From NCBI GenBank assembly GCA_023398615.1, contig JAEWSD010000188.1, positions 1-8,998 on the forward strand: a stretch of 8,998 nucleotides of DNA, given 5' to 3'. Both the position numbers and the translations under genes were made by a program. Positions 1-6,013 of the stretch are shown here, piece after piece. Within the stretch, counting starts at the first letter, position 1. Every line of letters starts with the position of its first letter. The notes beneath the pieces are model-generated. The model worked only from the letters and a program-made list of their open reading frames with translations. It made no database searches and was not told the DNA's origin. The stretch is from Bacillota bacterium (lineage in GTDB: Bacteria; Bacillota; Clostridia; Lachnospirales; Lachnospiraceae).

Positions 1-248
1 CCGTAAATAATACTTCCCCCGGTTGCAATTACGGAGTTACAGGCAATCAAATCACGGTTCACCTGATTCTCTATTGCCATAAAACCGTCTATTCCGTCTC
101 TTGCTATGATATCTTTCAGCAAACAGCTCTCCTGCTCCTGTATTAACAGGTCCGAATCAAGGAAACGTAATCCCAAAACCTTTGCAAGAATTACTCCAAT
201 GGTGCTCTTACCGGCAGCAGGCATACCAATCAATACTATATTTTTCAC
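1..248 (-). CDS. Shikimate-kinase-like P-loop kinase, 5' part only (3' end beyond window)
   Basis: Only the first 82 residues are in the window. They show the shikimate kinase (AroK, COG0703) pattern: Walker A GMPAAGKST at residues 8-16, the DSD motif at 31-33, and ATGGS at 75-79 where AroK has ATGGG. The start is GTG at 248, chosen because GAAAGGA lies about 10 bases upstream and the protein then begins MKNIVLIG, as in the family. In true AroK the arginine in the G-x-x-G-F-R motif binds shikimate; here that position is Met57 (GFMAIE), and one of the substrate-site glycines is Ser79. ATP binding therefore looks intact, but shikimate as substrate is doubtful. It may be a divergent AroK paralogue seen in clostridia or a kinase for another small molecule. 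It lies 71 bases downstream of the flavin reductase on the same strand with no terminator between, so the two are probably co-transcribed. Confidence 0.8.
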   Translation of the reverse strand, partial: MKNIVLIGMPAAGKSTIGVILAKVLGLRFLDSDLLIQEQESCLLKDIIARDGIDGFMAIENQVNRDLIACNSVIATGGSIIY

Positions 249-319
249 GGCAAGAATGTCCTTTCGCACATAATGCACTGATTATATCACTTTTTAATTT
301 CATAGCCAAGTACTTTTTA

Positions 320-913
320 TTATTTCCTGTTTTTAATCAAATTATTTACCTTGTTTTTCCTTACGCTGTATCCGAAGGTCCCGACAAGACTGTTCAAATC
401 ATAATATCCTCCGTGGGAGAATACAATCGGTCCGGATTTATTGAACTCGAACTTTCCCTTTTCATTTAGGTATTCCGCAGTGACATTTACACCTAATACC
501 TCTGCAAGAAACATATGGTGAGAACCCAGCGGAAGGATCTGCTTCACTTTGCATTCTATATTAACCGGTGATTCTCCGATTAACGGAGCCTTTATCCTGT
601 TGGCAGGCACGGGAGTTAATTTCATCTGCTTGAATTTATCGACACCCTTCCCGGATTTTACTCCGCAGTAATCGGTGGCTGCCGTTAAGCTTTTTGTCGT
701 AAGGTTAATAACGAATTCCCCTGTGTCCTTTATTATTTCATAGGAATATCTTTCCGGGCGCACAGAGATATATACCATCGGAGGGTTTGTACATACCGTA
801 CCCGTCCAGGCCACGGTAATGATGTTGGGCTTTTCTCCCGGCCTCTGACAGCTTACCATGACTGCCGGCAGCGGATAAAGCATATTCCCGGCTTTCCAAA
901 ATACTTTTTCCAT
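320..913 (-). CDS. Flavin reductase-like / flavoredoxin family FMN-binding protein
   Basis: A protein of 197 residues with the flavin reductase-like fold (split-barrel FMN-binding). This family includes flavoredoxins and NAD(P)H:flavin oxidoreductases that act in the cytoplasm in electron transfer. Supporting segments are an N-terminal FWKAGNMLYPLPAVMVSC, NIITVAWTGTVCTNPPMVYISVRP at about residues 30-53 (FMN phosphate region), GEFVINL at 65-71, DYCGVKSGKGVDKF at 81-94, and the C-terminal VGTFGYSVRK. The frame runs upstream to 952, but I place the start at 913 because GGAG sits 6 bases before this ATG and family members begin close to the FWK segment. Two cysteines (41 and 83) lie in conserved-looking positions. 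There is no signal peptide or membrane segment. It is the first gene of a short minus-strand unit with the kinase. The physiological electron donor and acceptor cannot be told from sequence. Confidence 0.88.
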   Translation of the reverse strand: MEKVFWKAGNMLYPLPAVMVSCQRPGEKPNIITVAWTGTVCTNPPMVYISVRPERYSYEIIKDTGEFVINLTTKSLTAATDYCGVKSGKGVDKFKQMKLTPVPANRIKAPLIGESPVNIECKVKQILPLGSHHMFLAEVLGVNVTAEYLNEKGKFEFNKSGPIVFSHGGYYDLNSLVGTFGYSVRKNKVNNLIKNRK

Positions 914-1073
914 AGTTGTCTCCATTCTTGTAAAAGCCTTATCGCATTTCAAGAAAATTATAGCTAAATTTACCCTATCCTATTTTTAAATTATATAGTA
1001 TAATAATTTTTAGGACGCTCCACATGATCGGATGCAGAATCAAATAAAATTATATCATAAATGAGGTGAATTT
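914..1073. promoter_or_regulatory. Divergent promoter region between flavin reductase and Ig-like gene
   Basis: This AT-rich gap separates two divergent starts. A TATAAT at 999-1004 (plus strand) could be the -10 box for the gene at 1074, leaving a leader of roughly 60 bases; its -35 region is poor. On the minus strand TATAAT occurs at 962-957 and again at 995-990, either of which could serve the flavin reductase, also without a good -35 box. GAGGTGA just before 1074 is a strong ribosome binding site for the plus-strand gene. No hairpin or riboswitch-like structure is evident. Confidence 0.4.
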
Positions 1074-1415
1074 ATGCGCAATAATTATCTTAATATTGAA
1101 TCCGTTTCAGAGGATGAAAAAGATAAAGTGAAACAGGCATTAAAATTTAAAACCGGCAAATTCGTTTGGCGTGTAAAATTCTCGGCTCCGTTAAGCCCCG
1201 CCACTGTCAATAATCGTAATTTGTATGTTACTTCATTGAATCAGACTCCGCTTAAGACACATATTCGATATAACTCCATCGACCGTTATATTGAAATAGA
1301 GCCTTTAGAGGCATATTCCCAAAACGAATCCTACATACTTACAATCACTACAAAAGTTAAGTCTGCAACGGGCCAGCATCTGAAAAAAGAAGTTAATATC
1401 CAATTCAAATACTAG
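1074..1415 (+). CDS. Small Ig-like (SbsA/Big_5-type) domain protein without export signal
   Basis: A 113-residue protein whose body (about residues 28-113) fits a single bacterial Ig-like domain of the SbsA/Big_5 type. Visible hallmarks are VWRVKFSAPLSPATVNNRNLYV (family pattern: I-x-V-x-F-S-x-P-[ML]-x-x-x-T-[VL]-x-x-x-x), IEIEPLEAYSQNESYILTITTKVKSATG (pattern: P-x-x-x-Y-x-x-x-x-x-Y-x-L-x-I-x), and alternating hydrophobic strands to the end. The start is well supported by GAGGTGA a few bases upstream. Such domains normally occur in large secreted or S-layer proteins, yet here there is no signal peptide, no anchor and no partner domain; the N-terminus (NIESVSEDEKDKVKQALKFK) is charged and possibly helical. 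It is the only plus-strand gene in the window. The function is unknown; I see a stand-alone, presumably intracellular binding module. Confidence 0.75.
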   Translation: MRNNYLNIESVSEDEKDKVKQALKFKTGKFVWRVKFSAPLSPATVNNRNLYVTSLNQTPLKTHIRYNSIDRYIEIEPLEAYSQNESYILTITTKVKSATGQHLKKEVNIQFKY

Positions 1416-1470
1416 TGCTCTGTAACTCCTTAATCTTTGCTTTTTACGATAGGATGATTGTTCAAATGCA
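1416..1470. other. Short convergent gap, no clear terminator
   Basis: The Ig-like gene (plus) and the pyrophosphatase gene (minus) converge here with only 55 bases between stops. I looked for a stem followed by a T-run in either direction. I found only a weak ggat/atcc pairing with a very long loop, so no terminator is called. Read-through antisense to the opposite gene is possible. Confidence 0.4.
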
Positions 1471-3129
1471 CTAACTGTTATCCTCTTGCAAAGAAACCAT
1501 TAATGCAGGGATTAGCTGCTTCTTTCTGGACACTACTCCCTGCAGGTATATTTCACGTCCATCCTCTCCGGTATCGTGCAGCTTAAACGCATTCAACAGC
1601 AATTCCTTCGCACCGTTTCCTTCATAGAGCATTTCCGTAGACCCTTCAAGGATATTGGTAAGCATGAAGAATATCATTGCTACCTCGTGATCCTTATATG
1701 CCTTATGCATATAAGGAATGATCTTCTCTTTAATATCATCCAGCTCTTCCTGGTTCATAGAGCTAATCTGGCTTACTCCGAAAATAAGCTCTCCTGCCGT
1801 AAATTTTTTATAATCCTGATAGAATATTTCTTCCGGCGCTTTCGATTTCAGGTTGCTTCCTGCCGCAAACATTTCCCTTGCATATTCCTTTACGCTGATT
1901 CCGGCTATCCCGGCAAGTTCTTCCGCCGCGGCCCGGTCTGTTTCGGTACAGGTCGGCGAAAGATACATTAAGGTATCCGACAGGATCGCAGAGCATAAAA
2001 GACCTGCGATCTTCGGTTCGACCTCAGTATCGTTTTCCAGATACATACGGTAAATAATCGTAGCGGTACAGCCAAGCGGCTGGTTACGGAAAAATACCGG
2101 ACTGATCGTCTCCAGACTCCCAAGACGGTGATGATCAATAATTTCTATTATTTCCGCATCTTCCAGTCCGTCCACCGCCTGTGACTTTTCGTTATGGTCA
2201 ACCAGTATCAGTTTCTTCTTTCTGGCACCCAGAAGGTTTCTTCTGGATATCATCCCGCAATAGCTGCCGTCCTTGTCCAATATTGGAAAATACCTGTGCT
2301 TCTTCTTAGCCATTACACCCCGGATATCTTCGATATAATCCTCGGTGGAAAAGGATACTATCTCATTATCGGTCATGAAAAAGCCGATCGGCATACTCTG
2401 GTTTATCAGTCTTGCTGCCGTGAAGGTATCATAGGGGGTACGTATCATGATACAGTTATTATTCACGGCAAGCTTTGTTATTGTTTTTGAAACCTCCGCA
2501 CCATCACAGACAATGATGCATTTCGCATTCATCTCGATAGCGCAAAGCTGGGATTCATAGCGGTTCCCAAGAATTACTATATCCCCTTTTTCGATGTAGC
2601 TCTCCATCAGATCCGGGTTGGCCGCCGCAATCAAAACCTTTCCTTCCGACAAGCAGTCATCCGGATTACCGGTAACAAGCTCACCTTCAAGTGTCTCTAT
2701 GATATTTATGATCGAGGTATGAGCGGCCGAAAGAATCCTGCTGTCGTAAATATCCATATAAGACTTTGCTATATCTCCGATCGTAATCAGTCCTTCAAGA
2801 TTATTCTCTTCATCTACGATCGGCAAGGTCATTACATTATTCTGTCCCATCTTAGCCCAGGCAGCTTTTAAAGAAATCCCTCCGTTAACACCGCTTTCCC
2901 GTCTGATTTCAATGTCTTTGACCTGTGTCCGTACATCGGACAGATATCTTGGTGCGGTCACTCCAAACCGTTCTAATACGAATGCCGTTTCCGAATTGAT
3001 CTGTCCGGCTCTCCTCGGCCTGTATCTGCCGCTTGATATTTTGTTCTTCAATGCTGCATAAGCAATGGCGGAACATATGGAATCGGTATCAGGATTAATA
3101 TGTCCGATAACATACACCTCATTTTCCAT
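1471..3129 (-). CDS. ppaC: Manganese-dependent inorganic pyrophosphatase, family II, with CBS and DRTGG regulatory domains
   Basis: The protein has 552 residues and hydrolyses pyrophosphate to two phosphates in the cytoplasm. The catalytic DHH core is split: the N-terminal motif GHINPDTDS at 9-17 (His10, Asp14, Asp16) is followed by a regulatory insert, then the core resumes with VDHNE at 310-314, DHH at 332-334 and SDT at 384-386. A DHHA2 domain ends in SRKKQ at 534-538, the substrate-binding signature of family II enzymes. The insert comprises CBS (about 65-130), DRTGG-like (about 135-245) and CBS (about 247-305). Known CBS-PPases are inhibited by AMP/ADP, and DRTGG-containing ones are activated by diadenosine polyphosphates such as Ap4A. 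Start 3129 is chosen because AGGAGGT precedes it and MENEVYVIGH matches the family; the frame extends upstream only into the neighbouring gene. It is the last gene of a three-gene unit, 43 bases after the TPR/AAA gene. Confidence 0.93.
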   Translation of the reverse strand: MENEVYVIGHINPDTDSICSAIAYAALKNKISSGRYRPRRAGQINSETAFVLERFGVTAPRYLSDVRTQVKDIEIRRESGVNGGISLKAAWAKMGQNNVMTLPIVDEENNLEGLITIGDIAKSYMDIYDSRILSAAHTSIINIIETLEGELVTGNPDDCLSEGKVLIAAANPDLMESYIEKGDIVILGNRYESQLCAIEMNAKCIIVCDGAEVSKTITKLAVNNNCIMIRTPYDTFTAARLINQSMPIGFFMTDNEIVSFSTEDYIEDIRGVMAKKKHRYFPILDKDGSYCGMISRRNLLGARKKKLILVDHNEKSQAVDGLEDAEIIEIIDHHRLGSLETISPVFFRNQPLGCTATIIYRMYLENDTEVEPKIAGLLCSAILSDTLMYLSPTCTETDRAAAEELAGIAGISVKEYAREMFAAGSNLKSKAPEEIFYQDYKKFTAGELIFGVSQISSMNQEELDDIKEKIIPYMHKAYKDHEVAMIFFMLTNILEGSTEMLYEGNGAKELLLNAFKLHDTGEDGREIYLQGVVSRKKQLIPALMVSLQEDNS

Positions 3130-3172
3130 AATCCGGTACCTCCTGTTATTTAAAATCTTGTTACTATTCGCC

Positions 3173-5002
3173 TTACGGCTGAACCGTAACACTAGTAGCA
3201 AAATCTTCTCCTCTGATATACAGTAAATCTGTCGGCTTTAAGGTTCCGCTGCCGAGAATTCCGGATAATTCCTGCTTATTCCTTAGATCTGTAACCGATT
3301 TAACCTCCTTGATCAGGTTCATAACCGCTTCCAGCCGGTTTCTGTCATCTACGGTTGCTTCTATGGAATCCAACTTCTCCAACAGAATTTTGCCTGCCTC
3401 ATCAGAAAGGCGATAGTCATTTTCCACAATATAAGCATTGGCAAAACCAAATAAATCCTGCTTCGTATATTCCGGAAGAACAATATGGTTCCGGAACTCG
3501 GACGCTAATTTGGGATGTGTCTTAAAGAGCTCCTCTATCCGTATTTCATTGTCCTCAAGGATAACCGCCAGCTGTCCGTCCAGCTTCCACATCAAATGAA
3601 GGAGCTGTTCAACAGCAGTGTTACCAAGCTGCCCGGCCTCTTCAATAATTAAAGTCCCGTCCGCCAGCTGAGCACTTCTTGATTCCAGGTTGATGTGATT
3701 TAATTTACCTGCCGAAATCTTGGCAACCTTCGTTGTAGTAATCTGGTTAAGGCAATAAAACGCCTTTGCGAACCGTTTGGCCAGAACGGTTTTACCCGAT
3801 TTGCCGTCTCCCGCAATGGATAAGCCGTTACTCTTAGTATTATCCTTAAGCAGACTTTCTAAGCAGGTTTCTATCTGCTCCCTGCAAGTTGCAATTTCGG
3901 TAAAATATCCGAATATTTTTTCAAAATCAACACCGGTCCGCATGAATATCTGCTCCAGCTTACCGGTTGTAATATTCTTCGGCTTGACCTCATCCATACT
4001 CGTACCATATTCTTCTGCCGGAAACATTTCAGCAGCTTCTTCTGTTTCCGCATCCTCTTCCGTTTCCGTTTCCGTTTCATATTCTTTCGTATCCTCAGTA
4101 TCCTCAGATCGGTCTGTTTCTTCCTCCATATCCGTATTCCGATTACTGTTATATTCTACTTCTTCCTTTATATCCATATTATGACCGCTGTCATATTCTG
4201 CGGCATATTCATTCTCCGGAATGATACCGCTCCCTGCTTCGTCCGCCTCCGGCGGCATTTCTTCCTGCGCGGCTGACGCAGTATTGCCTTCATCCGTATC
4301 GGCTGTTTCATCCTCCTTCAGGAAACGGTCAATCTGGCTTTTCATGGTACTGTAATCCTTTGTTTTATCTAAACCAAGCTTTTTTTCTGCATCCTTCTTC
4401 TCTTTTGCCTTAAGCATATGTATCGGGTTAATCTCTCCTACATAGTAGCCTTTCAGCAGCCTCGCCTTCTCCACATAGATACCGTCGCCGAACCAAAGTA
4501 CGATGTCGCTGCATTCACGGACACACTTATCCTTCATACCTGCTTTATGATAAAGCTTAGCCAATTCATAAGCCCATTTCTCTATATATTCATATTCCTT
4601 CAACTGTTCCAGGGAGGCAATCAACGCTTCATAAGGCTCCCCTTTCAGCTTATCGATGCAATACCGGAAAATGTAACGGTAAAAATCCTGCGGAGCCGCC
4701 TTCACATATGTCTGAAGGTATTCCTCGGCCTCGGGAACATTTCCGCGCCTGATCGATAATTCCACCAACTGGTATAATATTCTTCTGGTTTTGGTCCTGG
4801 AATACATTCTTGTAAGAACCGCCATTGCTTCGTCATAGCGCTCATTCCTGGTCAGTACATCCGCAATAATGCTTAAATCAGTCAGGGACTTAATTTTGCC
4901 GGTATCCATAGTATCCAGTATTTCCAAAGCTTTCTCGTATCTGCTTCCATCTGCTAATTTTCTTATCTGTTCTATCTTAACTATATTGTCGTACCTTTCC
5001 AT
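3173..5002 (-). CDS. TPR protein with acidic linker and C-terminal CbbX/SpoVK/EccA-like AAA ATPase domain
   Basis: A protein of 609 residues in three parts. Residues about 8-190 are helical tetratricopeptide-like repeats (for example RYEKALEILD, RYDEAMAVLTRMY, NVPEAEEYLQTYV). Residues about 228-340 are a very acidic, low-complexity linker rich in Glu, Asp and Thr. Residues about 343-570 form an AAA-type module: Walker A GDGKSGKT at 398-405, Walker-B-like LIIEEA at 451-456, LAVILEDNE at 478-486 around sensor 1, then HPKLASEFRNHIVLPEYT at 496-513, which parallels the NPGLxSRFxxxIxFxDYT signature of CbbX/SpoVK proteins. Deviations are Glu for the Walker B Asp, and Glu502 where that family has its arginine finger. 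TPR followed by this AAA type is also the layout of EccA. ATG 5002 has GGGAG 5 bases upstream. No membrane segment or signal peptide is seen. The partner and substrate are unknown. Confidence 0.82.
   Translation of the reverse strand: MERYDNIVKIEQIRKLADGSRYEKALEILDTMDTGKIKSLTDLSIIADVLTRNERYDEAMAVLTRMYSRTKTRRILYQLVELSIRRGNVPEAEEYLQTYVKAAPQDFYRYIFRYCIDKLKGEPYEALIASLEQLKEYEYIEKWAYELAKLYHKAGMKDKCVRECSDIVLWFGDGIYVEKARLLKGYYVGEINPIHMLKAKEKKDAEKKLGLDKTKDYSTMKSQIDRFLKEDETADTDEGNTASAAQEEMPPEADEAGSGIIPENEYAAEYDSGHNMDIKEEVEYNSNRNTDMEEETDRSEDTEDTKEYETETETEEDAETEEAAEMFPAEEYGTSMDEVKPKNITTGKLEQIFMRTGVDFEKIFGYFTEIATCREQIETCLESLLKDNTKSNGLSIAGDGKSGKTVLAKRFAKAFYCLNQITTTKVAKISAGKLNHINLESRSAQLADGTLIIEEAGQLGNTAVEQLLHLMWKLDGQLAVILEDNEIRIEELFKTHPKLASEFRNHIVLPEYTKQDLFGFANAYIVENDYRLSDEAGKILLEKLDSIEATVDDRNRLEAVMNLIKEVKSVTDLRNKQELSGILGSGTLKPTDLLYIRGEDFATSVTVQP
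4058..4078. repeat. Hexanucleotide tandem repeat (TTCCGT x3.5) inside the acidic linker
   Basis: Three and a half consecutive copies of TTCCGT on the plus strand encode alternating Glu-Thr on the minus strand, at about residues 309-315 of the TPR/AAA protein. The unit is six bases, so gain or loss of copies would change linker length without a frameshift. It sits in a wider low-complexity Glu/Asp/Thr region. Confidence 0.8.
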
Positions 5003-5014
5003 ACATGCTCCCGT

Positions 5015-5034
5015 CTGCCCGCTTAAGCAGGCAA
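5015..5034. repeat. Imperfect palindrome in the leader of the TPR/AAA gene
   Basis: The segment reads TGCC-C-GCTTAAGC-A-GGCA, symmetrical except for one C/A mismatch. It lies between the ABC ATPase stop and the ribosome binding site of the TPR/AAA gene. It has no T-run on the minus strand, so it is not an intrinsic terminator. It could be a weak leader hairpin or a protein-binding site; coincidence is also possible. Confidence 0.35.
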
Positions 5035-5052
5035 GTAAAAAACCATAGTTCT

Positions 5053-5784
5053 TTATGAAACCCCCAGCATATCATAGTAAAGGCCCTCAAGGGTCTTAAT
5101 TCCCTCCGAGCCGTTTAAGAGAGCCTCCTTATTGCCGCACACCAGTATCTTCCCTTTATCCAGCATGCAGATAGTGCTGCAGATTCTTTCCACTTCCTCC
5201 ATATAATGTCCGCAATAGATAATGGTTGTCCCTAAGCCGCTTAGTTTCTTTACGGCATCCAGAATCTGATTCCTTGCTACTATATCAATTCCGACAGTCG
5301 GCTCATCCAGGATTACCAGCTCCGGGCGATGCAGCAAAGCCACGCCGATGTTCAGCCGGCGCTTCATACCTCCGGAATAACTGTTTACTTTTTGATCCAA
5401 CATATCCTTCGTAAAACCAATAATACCGCATATCTCAGAAATTCTTTCCGGTAACGCTTCCTTTTCCACATGATATGCGCTCCCCCAGAACAAAAGATTA
5501 TCCATCCCTGTTAACGACTGGTACAATGCGATATCCTGCGGTACATAACCCAGATGTTCCCGGATGGCCTTGGGATTGCGGACTACACTTTGCCCTTGAA
5601 ACAAAATATCGCCCTCATCCGGCTTAAGCATCGTTGCAATCATGGAAATGGTCGTGGACTTTCCGGCTCCGTTTGCTCCTATCAATCCAAAAACCTCACC
5701 GCTTTTCACCTGAAATGACACTCCATCCACTGCCTTATTCGTTTTAAAATGCTTTTTAACTCCAAATAATTCCAGCACCTTCAT
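5053..5784 (-). CDS. ABC transporter ATP-binding protein (ABC-2/CcmA-type exporter class), no permease nearby
   Basis: A complete nucleotide-binding subunit of 243 residues. It has Walker A GANGAGKST at 36-44, Q-loop Gln83 (YVPQD), signature YSGGM at 136-140, Walker B LVILDEP at 156-162, and the H-loop histidine 193 (CGHYMEEVE). The SGGMKRRL and GHYMEE forms are typical of the CcmA/NatA/DrrA class, which pairs with ABC-2 type membrane subunits to export drugs, ions or polymers. The start at 5784 (MKVLELFG) is chosen over an upstream ATG at 5808 because a GGGGGG run directly precedes it and the upstream ATG has no ribosome binding site. No membrane subunit is encoded on either side: upstream is a non-coding region and downstream the TPR/AAA gene starts after 50 bases. 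The permease must be elsewhere, or this ATPase has another role. Confidence 0.9.
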   Translation of the reverse strand: MKVLELFGVKKHFKTNKAVDGVSFQVKSGEVFGLIGANGAGKSTTISMIATMLKPDEGDILFQGQSVVRNPKAIREHLGYVPQDIALYQSLTGMDNLLFWGSAYHVEKEALPERISEICGIIGFTKDMLDQKVNSYSGGMKRRLNIGVALLHRPELVILDEPTVGIDIVARNQILDAVKKLSGLGTTIIYCGHYMEEVERICSTICMLDKGKILVCGNKEALLNGSEGIKTLEGLYYDMLGVS

Positions 5785-5821
5785 AATCCCCCCAAAAATA
5801 TATATCATTACATAAATAATC

Positions 5822-5835
5822 TTACCATTCGGTAA
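5822..5835. promoter_or_regulatory. Candidate operator: inverted repeat TTACC-N4-GGTAA
   Basis: A perfect 5-4-5 inverted repeat lies 38 bases before the ABC ATPase start and just downstream of a TATACT hexamer (5852-5847, minus) that could be its -10 box. Position and symmetry fit a repressor of the TetR or MarR type, which often control drug-export ABC genes. No regulator gene is visible in the window, so the assignment is inference. The -35 region of this promoter is weak. Confidence 0.4.
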
Positions 5836-5846
5836 TAATTAAAACA

Positions 5847-5852
5847 AGTATA
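5847..5852 (-). promoter_or_regulatory. Possible -10 box for the ABC ATPase / TPR-AAA / pyrophosphatase unit
   Basis: TATACT on the minus strand, about 60 bases before the start at 5784. No good TTGACA-like hexamer is found 16-18 bases upstream (GGTTAT at best), so the promoter is weak or needs an activator. The unit may also receive some read-through from the RNA gene upstream. Confidence 0.35.
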
Positions 5853-5940
5853 AAGCAATAAAATGTTAAATAACCAGACCTTTTTCCACGGCATGGAAAT
5901 AATTACATGTCGCAGGAAAGAGTTTCACTTGCGAAGCGCT

Positions 5941-5975
5941 TTTTATCGCATAGAACGAACTTTTATGCGATAAAA
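5941..5975. repeat. 12-bp perfect inverted repeat (TTTTATCGCATA / TATGCGATAAAA)
   Basis: Two 12-base arms are separated by 11 bases. Each arm is itself part of a near-palindrome TTTTAT-CGC-ATARAA (perfect at 5961-5975 on the minus strand), so the site holds two inverted copies of a 15-base palindromic word. This looks more like a double operator for a dimeric DNA-binding protein than a terminator, although its first T-run overlaps the tail of the adjacent terminator-like hairpin. Confidence 0.5.
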
Positions 5976-6013
5976 GAAGCTGTACCACAGCATATTATAT
6001 GCTGTGGACAGCT
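5970..6013 (-). terminator. Intrinsic terminator of the non-coding RNA gene
   Basis: On the minus strand AGCTGT-CCACAGCATAT-A-ATATGCTGTGG-T-ACAGCT forms a 17-bp stem (arms of 6 and 11 with a single bulged base), followed by TCTTTTAT. The strong stem plus T-rich tail fits rho-independent termination of minus-strand transcription. In the other direction no T-run follows. It closes the transcript that starts near 6407. Confidence 0.65.

Noticed and set aside
182..469. Plus-strand 95-codon frame
   Set aside because: It lies antisense to two well-supported minus-strand genes and has no ribosome binding site or domain signal.
914..952. N-terminal extension of the flavin reductase to 952
   Set aside because: The ATG at 913 has GGAG at ideal distance and gives the usual family N-terminus.
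3130..3201. N-terminal extension of the pyrophosphatase to an ATG at 3201
   Set aside because: It would overlap the end of the TPR/AAA gene, has no family similarity, and the internal ATG at 3129 has an AGGAGGT site and matches the family N-terminus.
3777..4184. Plus-strand Ser/Val-rich 135-codon frame
   Set aside because: It is the mirror of the Glu/Asp/Thr-rich linker of the TPR/AAA gene on the other strand; its composition is a by-product.
5883..5899. Inverted repeat TTTCCA-CGGCA-TGGAAA
   Set aside because: A six-base stem with no T-run in either direction; it could be chance in AT-rich DNA and has no clear role.
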